From Fimousia sp036311565 (GTDB lineage Bacteria; Bacillota; Clostridia; Lachnospirales; Lachnospiraceae), in NCBI GenBank assembly GCA_036311565.1, contig JAXJPR010000005.1, forward strand, positions 1-19,522: DNA of 19,522 nt, read 5' to 3'. A model generated the notes under the pieces. The model was given only the letters and a program-made list of their open reading frames with translations. It was not told the DNA's origin and ran no database searches. A program made the position numbers and the translations under genes. Position 1 is the stretch's first letter; every line of letters starts with the position of its first letter. Shown here piece by piece: positions 14,401 to 19,522 of this stretch.

Positions 14401-16974
14401 TTTCTGTGTAGAATTTAGCAGTACGTCACCTTCAGATATCCGCTCTGTATTAACCGTAGTAAATCCACGCTCTCCCTTAATCGTGAATTCTCTTGTCTCG
14501 GTAGTCTTATTGCCAAACTTATCACAGATGACTAATTTTAACTTATGTTCACCATTTCCTAATCCAAGATTGGAAATCTGAAGCAATTCACCTGCCTGCT
14601 GGTATGTGACTTCTTTTCCATCTACATATGCATGGATACGATCCCAGTCAAGCCCACTCATATTACTTCCATTTACATCATATAAGGAAGCTTTTATTGT
14701 TACTAAGTTATCATCAAATGTTTCGCTACCCGTTAACTGCTGTTCATTCATAGTAATATATTCTGCTTTTGGAGCATCTAAATCATCTACGTTGGCACCA
14801 TAAACAAAGCGAACATTATCAATATATAAAGAACCTTTTCGTTCTGCAGCACCAAGATAAGTACCATCAGACAAGAACTGTCCCATACCGGTTCCAGGTA
14901 CATACATAACACGGATAACTTCTCCAGTACGAAGTTCAAATGGTCCTTTTAAAGGATTTCCTTCTTTATCTGTTAAGGATGCTTCAACATAATGCCATCC
15001 TTCCCAATTGATACCACCAAGAAGTGAGGTGTCACCGGTCCAGTCTTGTCCAGTTGTAACAGACTTATCGATTTCTGGTACGAAGTCTAAATTCTGAACC
15101 TGTCCATCTCCATCGTTTACACGAATACGAAGCCAAAGGTTGGCTGTATTTTCAGGAGCATACACCCACATACCTACTGCTGTTGGTGTTCCTTCGATTT
15201 CCTGATTAGAGGTATATCCTACTCCTGCACCTTCTGTTCCAGTTGCCTGTGTAAAATCATAATCGATTTTCAGTGCTTTGGAATCAAATCTTACATGTTC
15301 TTCATCTTCAGAAACATCGACCAGAGACAAACTTTCTTTTCCTCCACGTCCATACGTTTTGGTAGTAATCAGGCCTTGTTGTGCTTCTGTATCCGCAACA
15401 CCATCTCCATCCGTATCTTCTGATTCTTTTCCTAACCAGTAAGTTTCTGCATCTGTAATGACATTCCCATCTTCATCAGTCTCATCTTCAAAGTCCATTG
15501 CAACGGTCGGAAGACGGCCAATGATGGCATAGATTTCTCCGGAAACAGATGAATCATAGACAGATTCACAGCGAATGGTTCCATTTACTGATTTTCCTTC
15601 AGAAGAAGTGAAAATATTACCATCAAAGGTACCCATATCTTCAGCTGCCGCACTCTCATCATCTGGTGTCAACGTCCATTTAAAGTCTCCGTCTTTATAA
15701 TTAACGGTACGTCCTTTGTATTTTACCGTAAGTCCCAGATCACTTTGCTTATTAAATCCTAACGAGATTTCTTCATTAGTAAAGGTAATACTATCTGGCT
15801 CGGCAATGGTAATCGTCGTTTCTCCAACAACATCCGATCCTTGTACCAGCTCGACTGTTACTTCACCAGTTTTATTATTTGCCGTAAATTTTCCGCTTTC
15901 GGAATCAATACTTCCCATATCTTCGCAATCTGATGCCACTTTCCAGGTCAGACCAGACGGCAGATCTACCGCCGCACCCGAAGAATCTACACCTTTTGCT
16001 TCAAAATCTACAGTAGAATTTGGAGTGTATACAGTGTTATTGGGTGAAAGTGATGCATGGTCAAATACACCAGTTGCTTTTGCAGAAGAAGTAAACATCA
16101 AAGAACTACTGATCAAACGTTCGCTTCCATCAGATGGGTTATTGACTGTCTGTAATTTGGATTCTCCTTCGTATTTTGCACAATATGTAGAAGAACCACC
16201 GCCGTCTAAAATCAGAACAGAAGTACATCCCTGACCAATTAAGATCTGAGACATTTCTTTCATGTTCATACCATAACTGATTGGATTTAAACGACCGTGT
16301 GTGGTCAATGCAACAACATTTCCATTTTCTTTGATACCGATGGCAGTTCTTGAATATGGAATTTCCTGATAGCCATCGGATCCATTGTAATTAACAATTT
16401 CACCATCTTTTACAATGAATGGTCCTCCGCCAACTGCTTCCTGTACATCATCCAGAGGAACATCTCCTTCACGGATCACTGCAGTTCCATCTTTTAAGAT
16501 TGCAAAGTATGGTCTCCCGGATGCTTCATGGTAAACTTTTCCGTCCATTACCAGAGCTCCAATTGGTTCCCCTGTTGCCATATCATAAAAATCTGCATTA
16601 ATTGCTGCTACTACATTTTCTCCAGTGGCTTTTTCGAATTTTTTGGCCTGATCAGATAACGTCTGCATGCCCCATGTTTCTGCATTATAGTCTTTGTACG
16701 CAGCTTTAATGCCTGTTGTACTTTTTGATAAGTCGATTTCACATGAGAACACAATGTTCTGCTGATTCCCGCTCTCCGTATTCATGGTAATCTTCTTATC
16801 AGAAATACCTGGCGCAATTGAATTGGCCGTTTCTTCAATTAACGAGTAACCGTCTGGAAGACTGCCATCCCCTACTGCAGCCTGTATGGTTTCTGGTGTA
16901 TGGATCACAGTTGTGAATACCATTAGAAACGCCAGCACTACAGCACTTATCCGGCTTTTCATTTTAAATTTCAT
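11434..16974 (-). CDS. Giant secreted protein: phosphodiester glycosidase fused to purple-acid-type phosphatase
   Basis: 1846 aa from ATG 16974; an upstream in-frame GTG at 17010 would sit at the transcription start, so it is not used. Numbered from that ATG: signal peptide 1-33 (cleavage near IQAA); phosphodiester glycosidase (NAGPA-type) about 70-297 with INADFYD 125-131, GGGPFIV 182-188, SRTAIG 208-213 and LILDGGGSST 254-263; two Ig-like domains 305-490; a jelly-roll carbohydrate-binding-like region about 490-728 with a DTDGDGVAD calcium loop at 520-528; an Ig-like domain 735-835; a cohesin-like domain about 841-973; then a purple-acid-phosphatase N-domain (1064-1173) and a metallophosphoesterase (1180-1430) with GDAQ, GDLVDD 1215-1220, GNHE 1250-1253, THQP and GHDHSYAR 1354-1361. 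The tail holds CxxC pairs, a wall-binding-like repeat, an Ig-like domain and two FN3 domains. No LPXTG. Inferred role: removing sugar caps and then phosphate from phosphoglycans outside the cell. Confidence 0.9.
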   Translation of the reverse strand: MKFKMKSRISAVVLAFLMVFTTVIHTPETIQAAVGDGSLPDGYSLIEETANSIAPGISDKKITMNTESGNQQNIVFSCEIDLSKSTTGIKAAYKDYNAETWGMQTLSDQAKKFEKATGENVVAAINADFYDMATGEPIGALVMDGKVYHEASGRPYFAILKDGTAVIREGDVPLDDVQEAVGGGPFIVKDGEIVNYNGSDGYQEIPYSRTAIGIKENGNVVALTTHGRLNPISYGMNMKEMSQILIGQGCTSVLILDGGGSSTYCAKYEGESKLQTVNNPSDGSERLISSSLMFTSSAKATGVFDHASLSPNNTVYTPNSTVDFEAKGVDSSGAAVDLPSGLTWKVASDCEDMGSIDSESGKFTANNKTGEVTVELVQGSDVVGETTITIAEPDSITFTNEEISLGFNKQSDLGLTVKYKGRTVNYKDGDFKWTLTPDDESAAAEDMGTFDGNIFTSSEGKSVNGTIRCESVYDSSVSGEIYAIIGRLPTVAMDFEDETDEDGNVITDAETYWLGKESEDTDGDGVADTEAQQGLITTKTYGRGGKESLSLVDVSEDEEHVRFDSKALKIDYDFTQATGTEGAGVGYTSNQEIEGTPTAVGMWVYAPENTANLWLRIRVNDGDGQVQNLDFVPEIDKSVTTGQDWTGDTSLLGGINWEGWHYVEASLTDKEGNPLKGPFELRTGEVIRVMYVPGTGMGQFLSDGTYLGAAERKGSLYIDNVRFVYGANVDDLDAPKAEYITMNEQQLTGSETFDDNLVTIKASLYDVNGSNMSGLDWDRIHAYVDGKEVTYQQAGELLQISNLGLGNGEHKLKLVICDKFGNKTTETREFTIKGERGFTTVNTERISEGDVLLNSTQKFALTTNHVENLDTVTTDIQLNKAFAEETIKVAFDENVTGTSKYDASTGILHLEASVNEGADISGEYTLANMEFKIPSTTASGSRFRFVVSDGTYTIKDGDYQTTFGSKEVNEEVKASYVVTADPLAVGTSGQYLYVTDAEGNKVEGASLYLEDGTLLGKTGAKGYIKANKITSAAGNYQIYAVKDEQYSFITKISVLEAAGDEEGLPTQITSVAVTDSETTKTVTWFSNPDAADQEAIIQVAKTSDYEEKGAAAFKDYEGTSKFHSFNGSSDSTKNFTGYINKATATGLKPDVEYTYRVGDGNYWSDTDTFTLSKKGTDTNLFIVGDAQSENTTNIDQIMSNLEKSGTKFNAGIQTGDLVDDASIYSNWTSALDIFSKNDFTNSLDILHAIGNHELEGDKNLTASSEIFSMPDKQHYSVEYGNVYVATLSYSFSKTQLQENLEWLKKDAQESDALWKIVVTHQPAYYTNTAGSNELMNELLPNAAEEAGIDFVFSGHDHSYARTEPLKDGEVNEKDGIVYYICGSTGEKSYSATDNKDFHFAQLNDDFEAIYLTVQATDKKFEVTTHELDGSVIDTYTKESTTECAKNGHQYVRDDSAYLTCKECGYATKASYTGLVTDKDSGKTMYLINSKPQTGWQVYGSDEVYYFNEEGLSEEVTLTEDVKTTCTVRGYRTYTCEAASKEDGTEYTLRYVKPSGHDYDENRECTKCGWKEVSLEDCTITTKYKTYSYTGKEIKPTVTIKYNGKTLRSYYEYKVTYKDNVDCGTASIVITPVTKYMGDKINHKGSLTPETYTKTFTIRPKAVTNLKSKTAGFHTVKLTWTKSAGAEGYKVYKYDTAKKAYVLYKTVSGADSTSCTVKDLTQGSYSSYKVCAYAKSGTKTILSGAAYVKGLTKPYKVYNVRLSTASRAMTVKWNKTTCSGYQIRYSTSSKFSSYKTIKVTGSANLSKKISSLTKGKRYYVKVRAYRSYTGYKTIYGNWSDTKSIVIK

Positions 16975-17017
16975 ATTCTTATTCTTTCCCCTTTCTTTAT
17001 GAAATTTCACTTAAATA

Positions 17018-17046
17018 ATTATACTACATTGTTCACAATTTGTACA
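17018..17046 (-). promoter_or_regulatory. Promoter of the large secreted protein gene with palindrome in spacer
   Basis: Minus strand: TGTACA (17041-17046), 17 bases, TATAAT (17018-17023), predicting a start near 17011 and a leader of about 37 bases to ATG 16974. The spacer contains the perfect inverted repeat ATTGT-TC-ACAAT (17028-17039), a plausible repressor site. Confidence 0.65.
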
Positions 17047-17103
17047 CATTTACAAGTAATATAATTTTTTTGCTCATTTTTTCCCACATATCTTAATATT
17101 TTG

Positions 17104-17361
17104 TCAAGGTCCAAGGAAAATAGTCTGATTTTCTTCTACATCTCCTGAATCATCACAAAGATAGTACTCGAGGATAAATTTCTCATTTCCAATCTCCGGC
17201 CGCTTTCCCTTGATGCAAATCGTGTTAATGCCAACCGATTCCTTCCATTCAAGATAATAACTGTTATTTTTTCGATACTCTTTTTCAAGTTTAATTTCCT
17301 GCTCATCCCCTGTAACAGTTCCTTGGTAAAAATTTTGGGCATCTACTTTTTTCCCATTCAC
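17104..17361 (-). pseudogene. Orphan 85-codon open frame, probable gene remnant
   Basis: The frame is open from just after a TGA at about 17388 to the stop at 17104. Its only candidate start is a GTG at 17361 with no ribosome binding site before it. The translated part (VLKISYSVNGKKVDAQ..., ending ...ENQTIFLGP) alternates hydrophobic and polar residues like the end of an Ig-like secreted domain and has protein-like composition. It lies directly behind the terminator at 17397-17432 and has no visible promoter. Most likely the 3' end of a truncated gene for an extracellular protein; I do not recognise a family. A real small gene starting at GTG cannot be excluded. Confidence 0.4.
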
Positions 17362-17396
17362 AGAATAGCTTATTTTTAATACGACCGTTCCTCATG

Positions 17397-17432
17397 AAAA
17401 AAGCAGGCTCTATACTCTGATAGATACCTGCT
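17397..17432 (-). terminator. Intrinsic terminator downstream of agrB
   Basis: AGCAGG (17402-17407) pairs with CCTGCT (17427-17432); an inner TCTAT/ATAGA stem extends it. On the minus strand it is followed by TTTTTT (17397-17402). It probably ends the agrD-agrB transcript, 160 bases after the agrB stop. Confidence 0.85.
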
Positions 17433-17593
17433 CCTTACTCGTTTTACAGAAATATTATAATTTTTAACAATATCCTCGATTGATTACTTTCCACTTCATT
17501 CCTGCTCACAAGAATCCATTGATATTCCCTTCCCATGATACCGATGTAAAAGTTATCATAAAGACCATAAGTTCAGCTAATAATTGTTTTTAT
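17433..17593 (-). other. Gap between agrB and its terminator, with a 42-codon start-less open frame
   Basis: No convincing gene. One minus-strand frame is open from about 17572 to a TAA at 17444 and reads like real protein (YDNFYIGIMGREYQWILVS...), but it has no start with a ribosome binding site. It may be another gene remnant. Confidence 0.3.
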
Positions 17594-18178
17594 TTATATG
17601 CATATACTTTCCCTCTTCTTTTCCTTTTGTTGTCTTATTCTCTCAAGTATTAATAAAACAGATACTAAACTTATGGCTAATAATACTGCCTTTTCCATTT
17701 CAATCTTTTTTAAAATTTTAAAAACCGCTAATAAAATCATGCTTCCAATAAGAATCTTATTTATCTTTTGTTTAAAATAATCGACCTCTTCCTCTTCAAG
17801 CACTCTTTTACGATTTGATATCGGTTTTGATTTCCATATGTATAATAAATTTAAACTCCCTATGACTTCATAGCATATGATAGGAATACAATGAATTGGA
17901 ACCATAAAAAAACACAATGTAATAATGACAGTGGAACAAATCAAACATTGCATTCTTGTTTTTAAATGAAGACCCCCTGCATATATTCGCAAACTATAAA
18001 AAATGCCTAAAAAACAGATTCCAGGTAAAAAGCAGTTTAATATTTTCGCTTCTACTAAATATAAAAGTAAGCCGCCGATAAAAATCAGTCCATTTTTTAA
18101 TCCATACAAATATATTTCTTCATCTTCTGGTTCTAATAAATGATGATCCACCATAAATTGAATGTTCTTTTCAAACAT
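17594..18178 (-). CDS. agrB: AgrB, membrane peptidase that processes the quorum-sensing propeptide
   Basis: 194 aa, normal for the family. AgrB cuts the C-terminal tail from AgrD and forms the thiolactone or lactone of the autoinducing peptide. Catalytic H71 and C78, in RIYAGGLHLKTRMQCLIC (64-81), have the same seven-residue spacing as H77/C84 of S. aureus AgrB. Hydrophobic segments lie at about 28-42, 48-62, 78-95, 97-113, 141-155 and 165-180, giving a multi-pass membrane protein with a charged C-terminus (RIRQQKEKKRE). The start lies one base after the agrD stop (TGA-A-ATG), with AAAGG inside the end of agrD, so the two are translationally coupled. The transcript ends at 17397-17432. Confidence 0.95.
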   Translation of the reverse strand: MFEKNIQFMVDHHLLEPEDEEIYLYGLKNGLIFIGGLLLYLVEAKILNCFLPGICFLGIFYSLRIYAGGLHLKTRMQCLICSTVIITLCFFMVPIHCIPIICYEVIGSLNLLYIWKSKPISNRKRVLEEEEVDYFKQKINKILIGSMILLAVFKILKKIEMEKAVLLAISLVSVLLILERIRQQKEKKRESICI

Positions 18179-18179
18179 T

Positions 18180-18341
18180 TCATTTTTTCCTTTTTCTTAA
18201 TTTCGATGCATTTTGCGGCAGCTCATCCTGATATAATGGTCCAAAACAGTTGGTATTAATCCCAAATGCTGCCATCATAAATGCAAAACTTACCACATTT
18301 TTTAGCACCTTCTTATTTAAATGAAGCATTCGTTTTTTCAT
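18180..18341 (-). CDS. agrD: AgrD, autoinducing peptide precursor (53 aa)
   Basis: This small gene lies between the sensor kinase and agrB. ATG 18341 is preceded by GAGAGGAAAAATT, and the TGA is at 18180-18182. The layout is that of AgrD: a positively charged amphipathic leader (MKKRMLHLNKKVLKNVVSFAFMM, in two parts: basic 1-15, hydrophobic 16-27), a central block with one cysteine (INTNCFGPLY, C32), then QDELP, equivalent to the conserved acidic-proline segment after the S. aureus peptide (DEVEVP). The ring would run from C32 to L36 or Y37, with AgrB cutting before Y37 or Q38. The tail is odd: it ends in SKLRKRKK, strongly basic, where the Staphylococcus tail is acidic. Function is inferred from order, size, the single cysteine and coupling to agrB. 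Confidence 0.9.
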   Translation of the reverse strand: MKKRMLHLNKKVLKNVVSFAFMMAAFGINTNCFGPLYQDELPQNASKLRKRKK

Positions 18342-18369
18342 AATTTTTCCTCTCTTTCGTTTTTTAGAT

Positions 18370-18375
18370 ACTATA
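18370..18375 (-). promoter_or_regulatory. -10 element of the agrDB promoter
   Basis: TATAGT on the minus strand, 28 bases before the agrD start codon. The base run 17 upstream (AATTTT) is a poor -35, as expected for an activator-dependent promoter. Confidence 0.6.
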
Positions 18376-18401
18376 ACACAGATTTTTCTGCAAAATTAGC
18401 T

Positions 18402-18435
18402 TGATGTAATTATTATCCAATCTGATGTAATAATT
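18402..18435 (-). promoter_or_regulatory. Tandem direct repeat upstream of agrDB, candidate AgrA/LytTR binding site
   Basis: TGATGTAAT occurs twice on the plus strand (18402-18410 and 18423-18431), and the copies extend to 12 of 13 matching bases (TGATGTAATwATT). The 9-bp repeats are 12 bp apart, 21 bp start to start (two helical turns). This is the geometry of LytTR-family response regulator sites such as S. aureus AgrA. The proximal copy ends 3 bases upstream of the weak -35. Confidence 0.7.
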
Positions 18436-18444
18436 GATTCAAAT

Positions 18445-18472
18445 AAAAAAGCAGAACCGCTCTAGTTCTGCT
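18445..18472 (-). terminator. Intrinsic terminator of the sensor kinase gene
   Basis: AGCAGAAC (18450-18457) pairs with GTTCTGCT (18465-18472), 8 bp with a 7-base loop, followed on the minus strand by TTTTTT. It lies 24 bases after the kinase stop and separates it from agrDB, which therefore needs its own promoter. Confidence 0.9.
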
Positions 18473-18496
18473 CTTTTATCATTTCGTTATTATTTT

Positions 18497-19522
18497 TTAA
18501 ACATTCATAAACATAATATTTACGCAAAATGTGTCATTACATTCTATCTCCATATGGCTATTATATGATTTTAGAATTTTTTCTACACTTTTTAATCCAA
18601 TGCCATGATTAATCTTATCCAACTTCCTTGTTTTTCCTTTTTGATATGCCTGTTTCTGCTTTTGGGATATTGGATTTTCAATTTTTAGCAAAAAGTTTTT
18701 CTGTAAATAACACATCTCTATGTCCAATGCCCGTTCCTTCTTTTCCAATTCCTGATTGCCTTCGATTGCATTGTCCAGTAAATTTCCAATGACAATTCCC
18801 AGGTCTCCACAACTAATCTGAACCTGTTTAGGAACCCGGATATCAACTTTAATATCTTCAATTCCCGCTTTTTTTGCTTCCTGCAATTTACATTCTACAA
18901 TAGAATGTATGACTGGATTTTCTGAATAAATCTTTGTTTCAAAATTTCCAAGTTCTTCTAAAATTTTGCTGGCATTTTCATCTCCTGACTGCTGCAACAC
19001 ATGTTTTATGCCTAATAATTGATTTTTCAGATTGTGGCGAACTTCTCTTAATTCCATCTGATTTTTTTCTACTGTGCGGTAATAGGCATCTTTATATGCA
19101 ATTTCTTGTGAGATTAAACGACTCTCCATAATCTTCGCAGCCATTTCATTGCATTTATTAAAAATGAAAAATACAATCACATTGATATACAGTAAGCTTA
19201 GCAGCCCAATTATTTTAATTGCTACTTTATCCGAATAGACAAAGTAATAAGAATCCATATTACATAACAAAATGACACAGCTAAAAATCGGTATGGTAAA
19301 TAAGATGGAATGAAAGACCTGGGGCAACAATTGTATTTCATAATCTTTTTTTCTGGAAACAAGAAGAAAAATCATCATAAATAACAGCAGCTTACTTATG
19401 ATAACTGCCATCATATAATTCCCACTATAGGCATGCACTAATAAATCTGGAACAGTTTTTAACCATATTACCAGCAGGCTTGCGATAAATTCTGCAAACA
19501 GGCTGATCACCGCATACAGGCC
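18497..19522 (-). CDS. agrC: AgrC-like GHKL sensor histidine kinase (partial, 5' end outside window)
   Basis: The frame is open to the window edge (341 codons visible before the stop). A GTG at 19510 could start it, but the frame continues upstream, so the N-terminus is probably missing; complete AgrC kinases are about 420-440 residues. Numbered from that GTG: membrane helices at about 1-20, 34-52, 68-84 and 98-118; a dimerisation helix 120-155; phospho-accepting H159 in EVRHNLKNQL; N box GNLLDNAIEG 242-251; G box HGIGLKSVEK 302-311. The HxxNxK-type H box and missing classical D/F boxes are features of the AgrC/GHKL class. It should bind the peptide made by AgrD/AgrB and phosphorylate a LytTR regulator, expected just beyond the window. 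Confidence 0.93.
   Translation of the reverse strand, partial: GLYAVISLFAEFIASLLVIWLKTVPDLLVHAYSGNYMMAVIISKLLLFMMIFLLVSRKKDYEIQLLPQVFHSILFTIPIFSCVILLCNMDSYYFVYSDKVAIKIIGLLSLLYINVIVFFIFNKCNEMAAKIMESRLISQEIAYKDAYYRTVEKNQMELREVRHNLKNQLLGIKHVLQQSGDENASKILEELGNFETKIYSENPVIHSIVECKLQEAKKAGIEDIKVDIRVPKQVQISCGDLGIVIGNLLDNAIEGNQELEKKERALDIEMCYLQKNFLLKIENPISQKQKQAYQKGKTRKLDKINHGIGLKSVEKILKSYNSHMEIECNDTFCVNIMFMNV

Noticed and set aside
15716..16234. 172-codon plus-strand open frame
   Set aside because: It is antisense to the conserved glycosidase and Ig-like domains of the giant gene, has no ribosome binding site and reads as a low-complexity mirror of that gene.
17018..17060. PhoP box upstream of the giant gene
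   Set aside because: TTCACA and TACACA are 11 bp apart on the plus strand, but they overlap the promoter in the wrong orientation and a third hexamer does not keep the spacing.
1..19522. CRISPR array, tRNA, rRNA, insertion sequence or prophage genes
   Set aside because: No regularly spaced repeats, no cloverleaf with CCA end, no rRNA segments and no transposase, integrase or phage motifs were found on either strand.

Overview
The window looks like a low-GC Gram-positive anaerobe of the class Clostridia, most like a gut Lachnospiraceae. The supports are strong AGGAGG-type ribosome binding sites, many stem-plus-U-run terminators, an Agr peptide quorum-sensing locus, a very large secreted multidomain protein with clostridial-style Ig/FN3 tails, a flavodoxin next to a DUF3793 gene, and a 2,3-diaminopropionate ammonia-lyase. 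The assignment is by gene content only; there is no rRNA in the window. Every convincing gene is on the minus strand, so transcription runs from high to low coordinates.

Layout, in transcription order. (a) 19522-17594: an Agr locus: an AgrC-like sensor kinase cut by the window edge, its terminator, an activator-type promoter preceded by two 9-bp direct repeats 21 bp apart, a 53-aa AgrD propeptide gene, and agrB. (b) 17572-17104: debris, with a terminator and an orphan open frame without a proper start. (c) 16974-11434: one gene for a secreted protein of about 1846 aa that carries a phosphodiester glycosidase domain and a purple-acid-phosphatase-type metallophosphoesterase in one chain. (d) 11286-10024: a Fur-box-controlled operon of DUF3793 and flavodoxin with a structured leader. 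(e) 9825-7742: a YgjP-type metallopeptidase, a broken YaiI/YqxD gene and diaminopropionate ammonia-lyase. (f) 7613-6568: an ArsR-type regulator with a nitroreductase. (g) 6557-5032: a promoter, an attenuated leader RNA (best guess guanidine-IV/mepA class) and a MATE efflux gene ruined by four frameshifts. (h) 4823-3953: an autoregulated BmrR-type MerR regulator. (i) 3819-2167: a secreted choice-of-anchor I beta-propeller protein. (j) 2072-1527: an unrecognised protein made of two copies of one domain. (k) 1248-1: the N-terminal 416 residues of a type I restriction-modification methylase (HsdM), running off the window.

Most noteworthy are the complete agrD-agrB unit with a LytTR-spaced tandem operator, the two-enzyme secreted phosphoglycan-type protein, the iron-regulated flavodoxin operon, and two genes whose decay can be read base by base (MATE and YqxD). 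I see no CRISPR array, tRNA, rRNA, prophage or insertion sequence.
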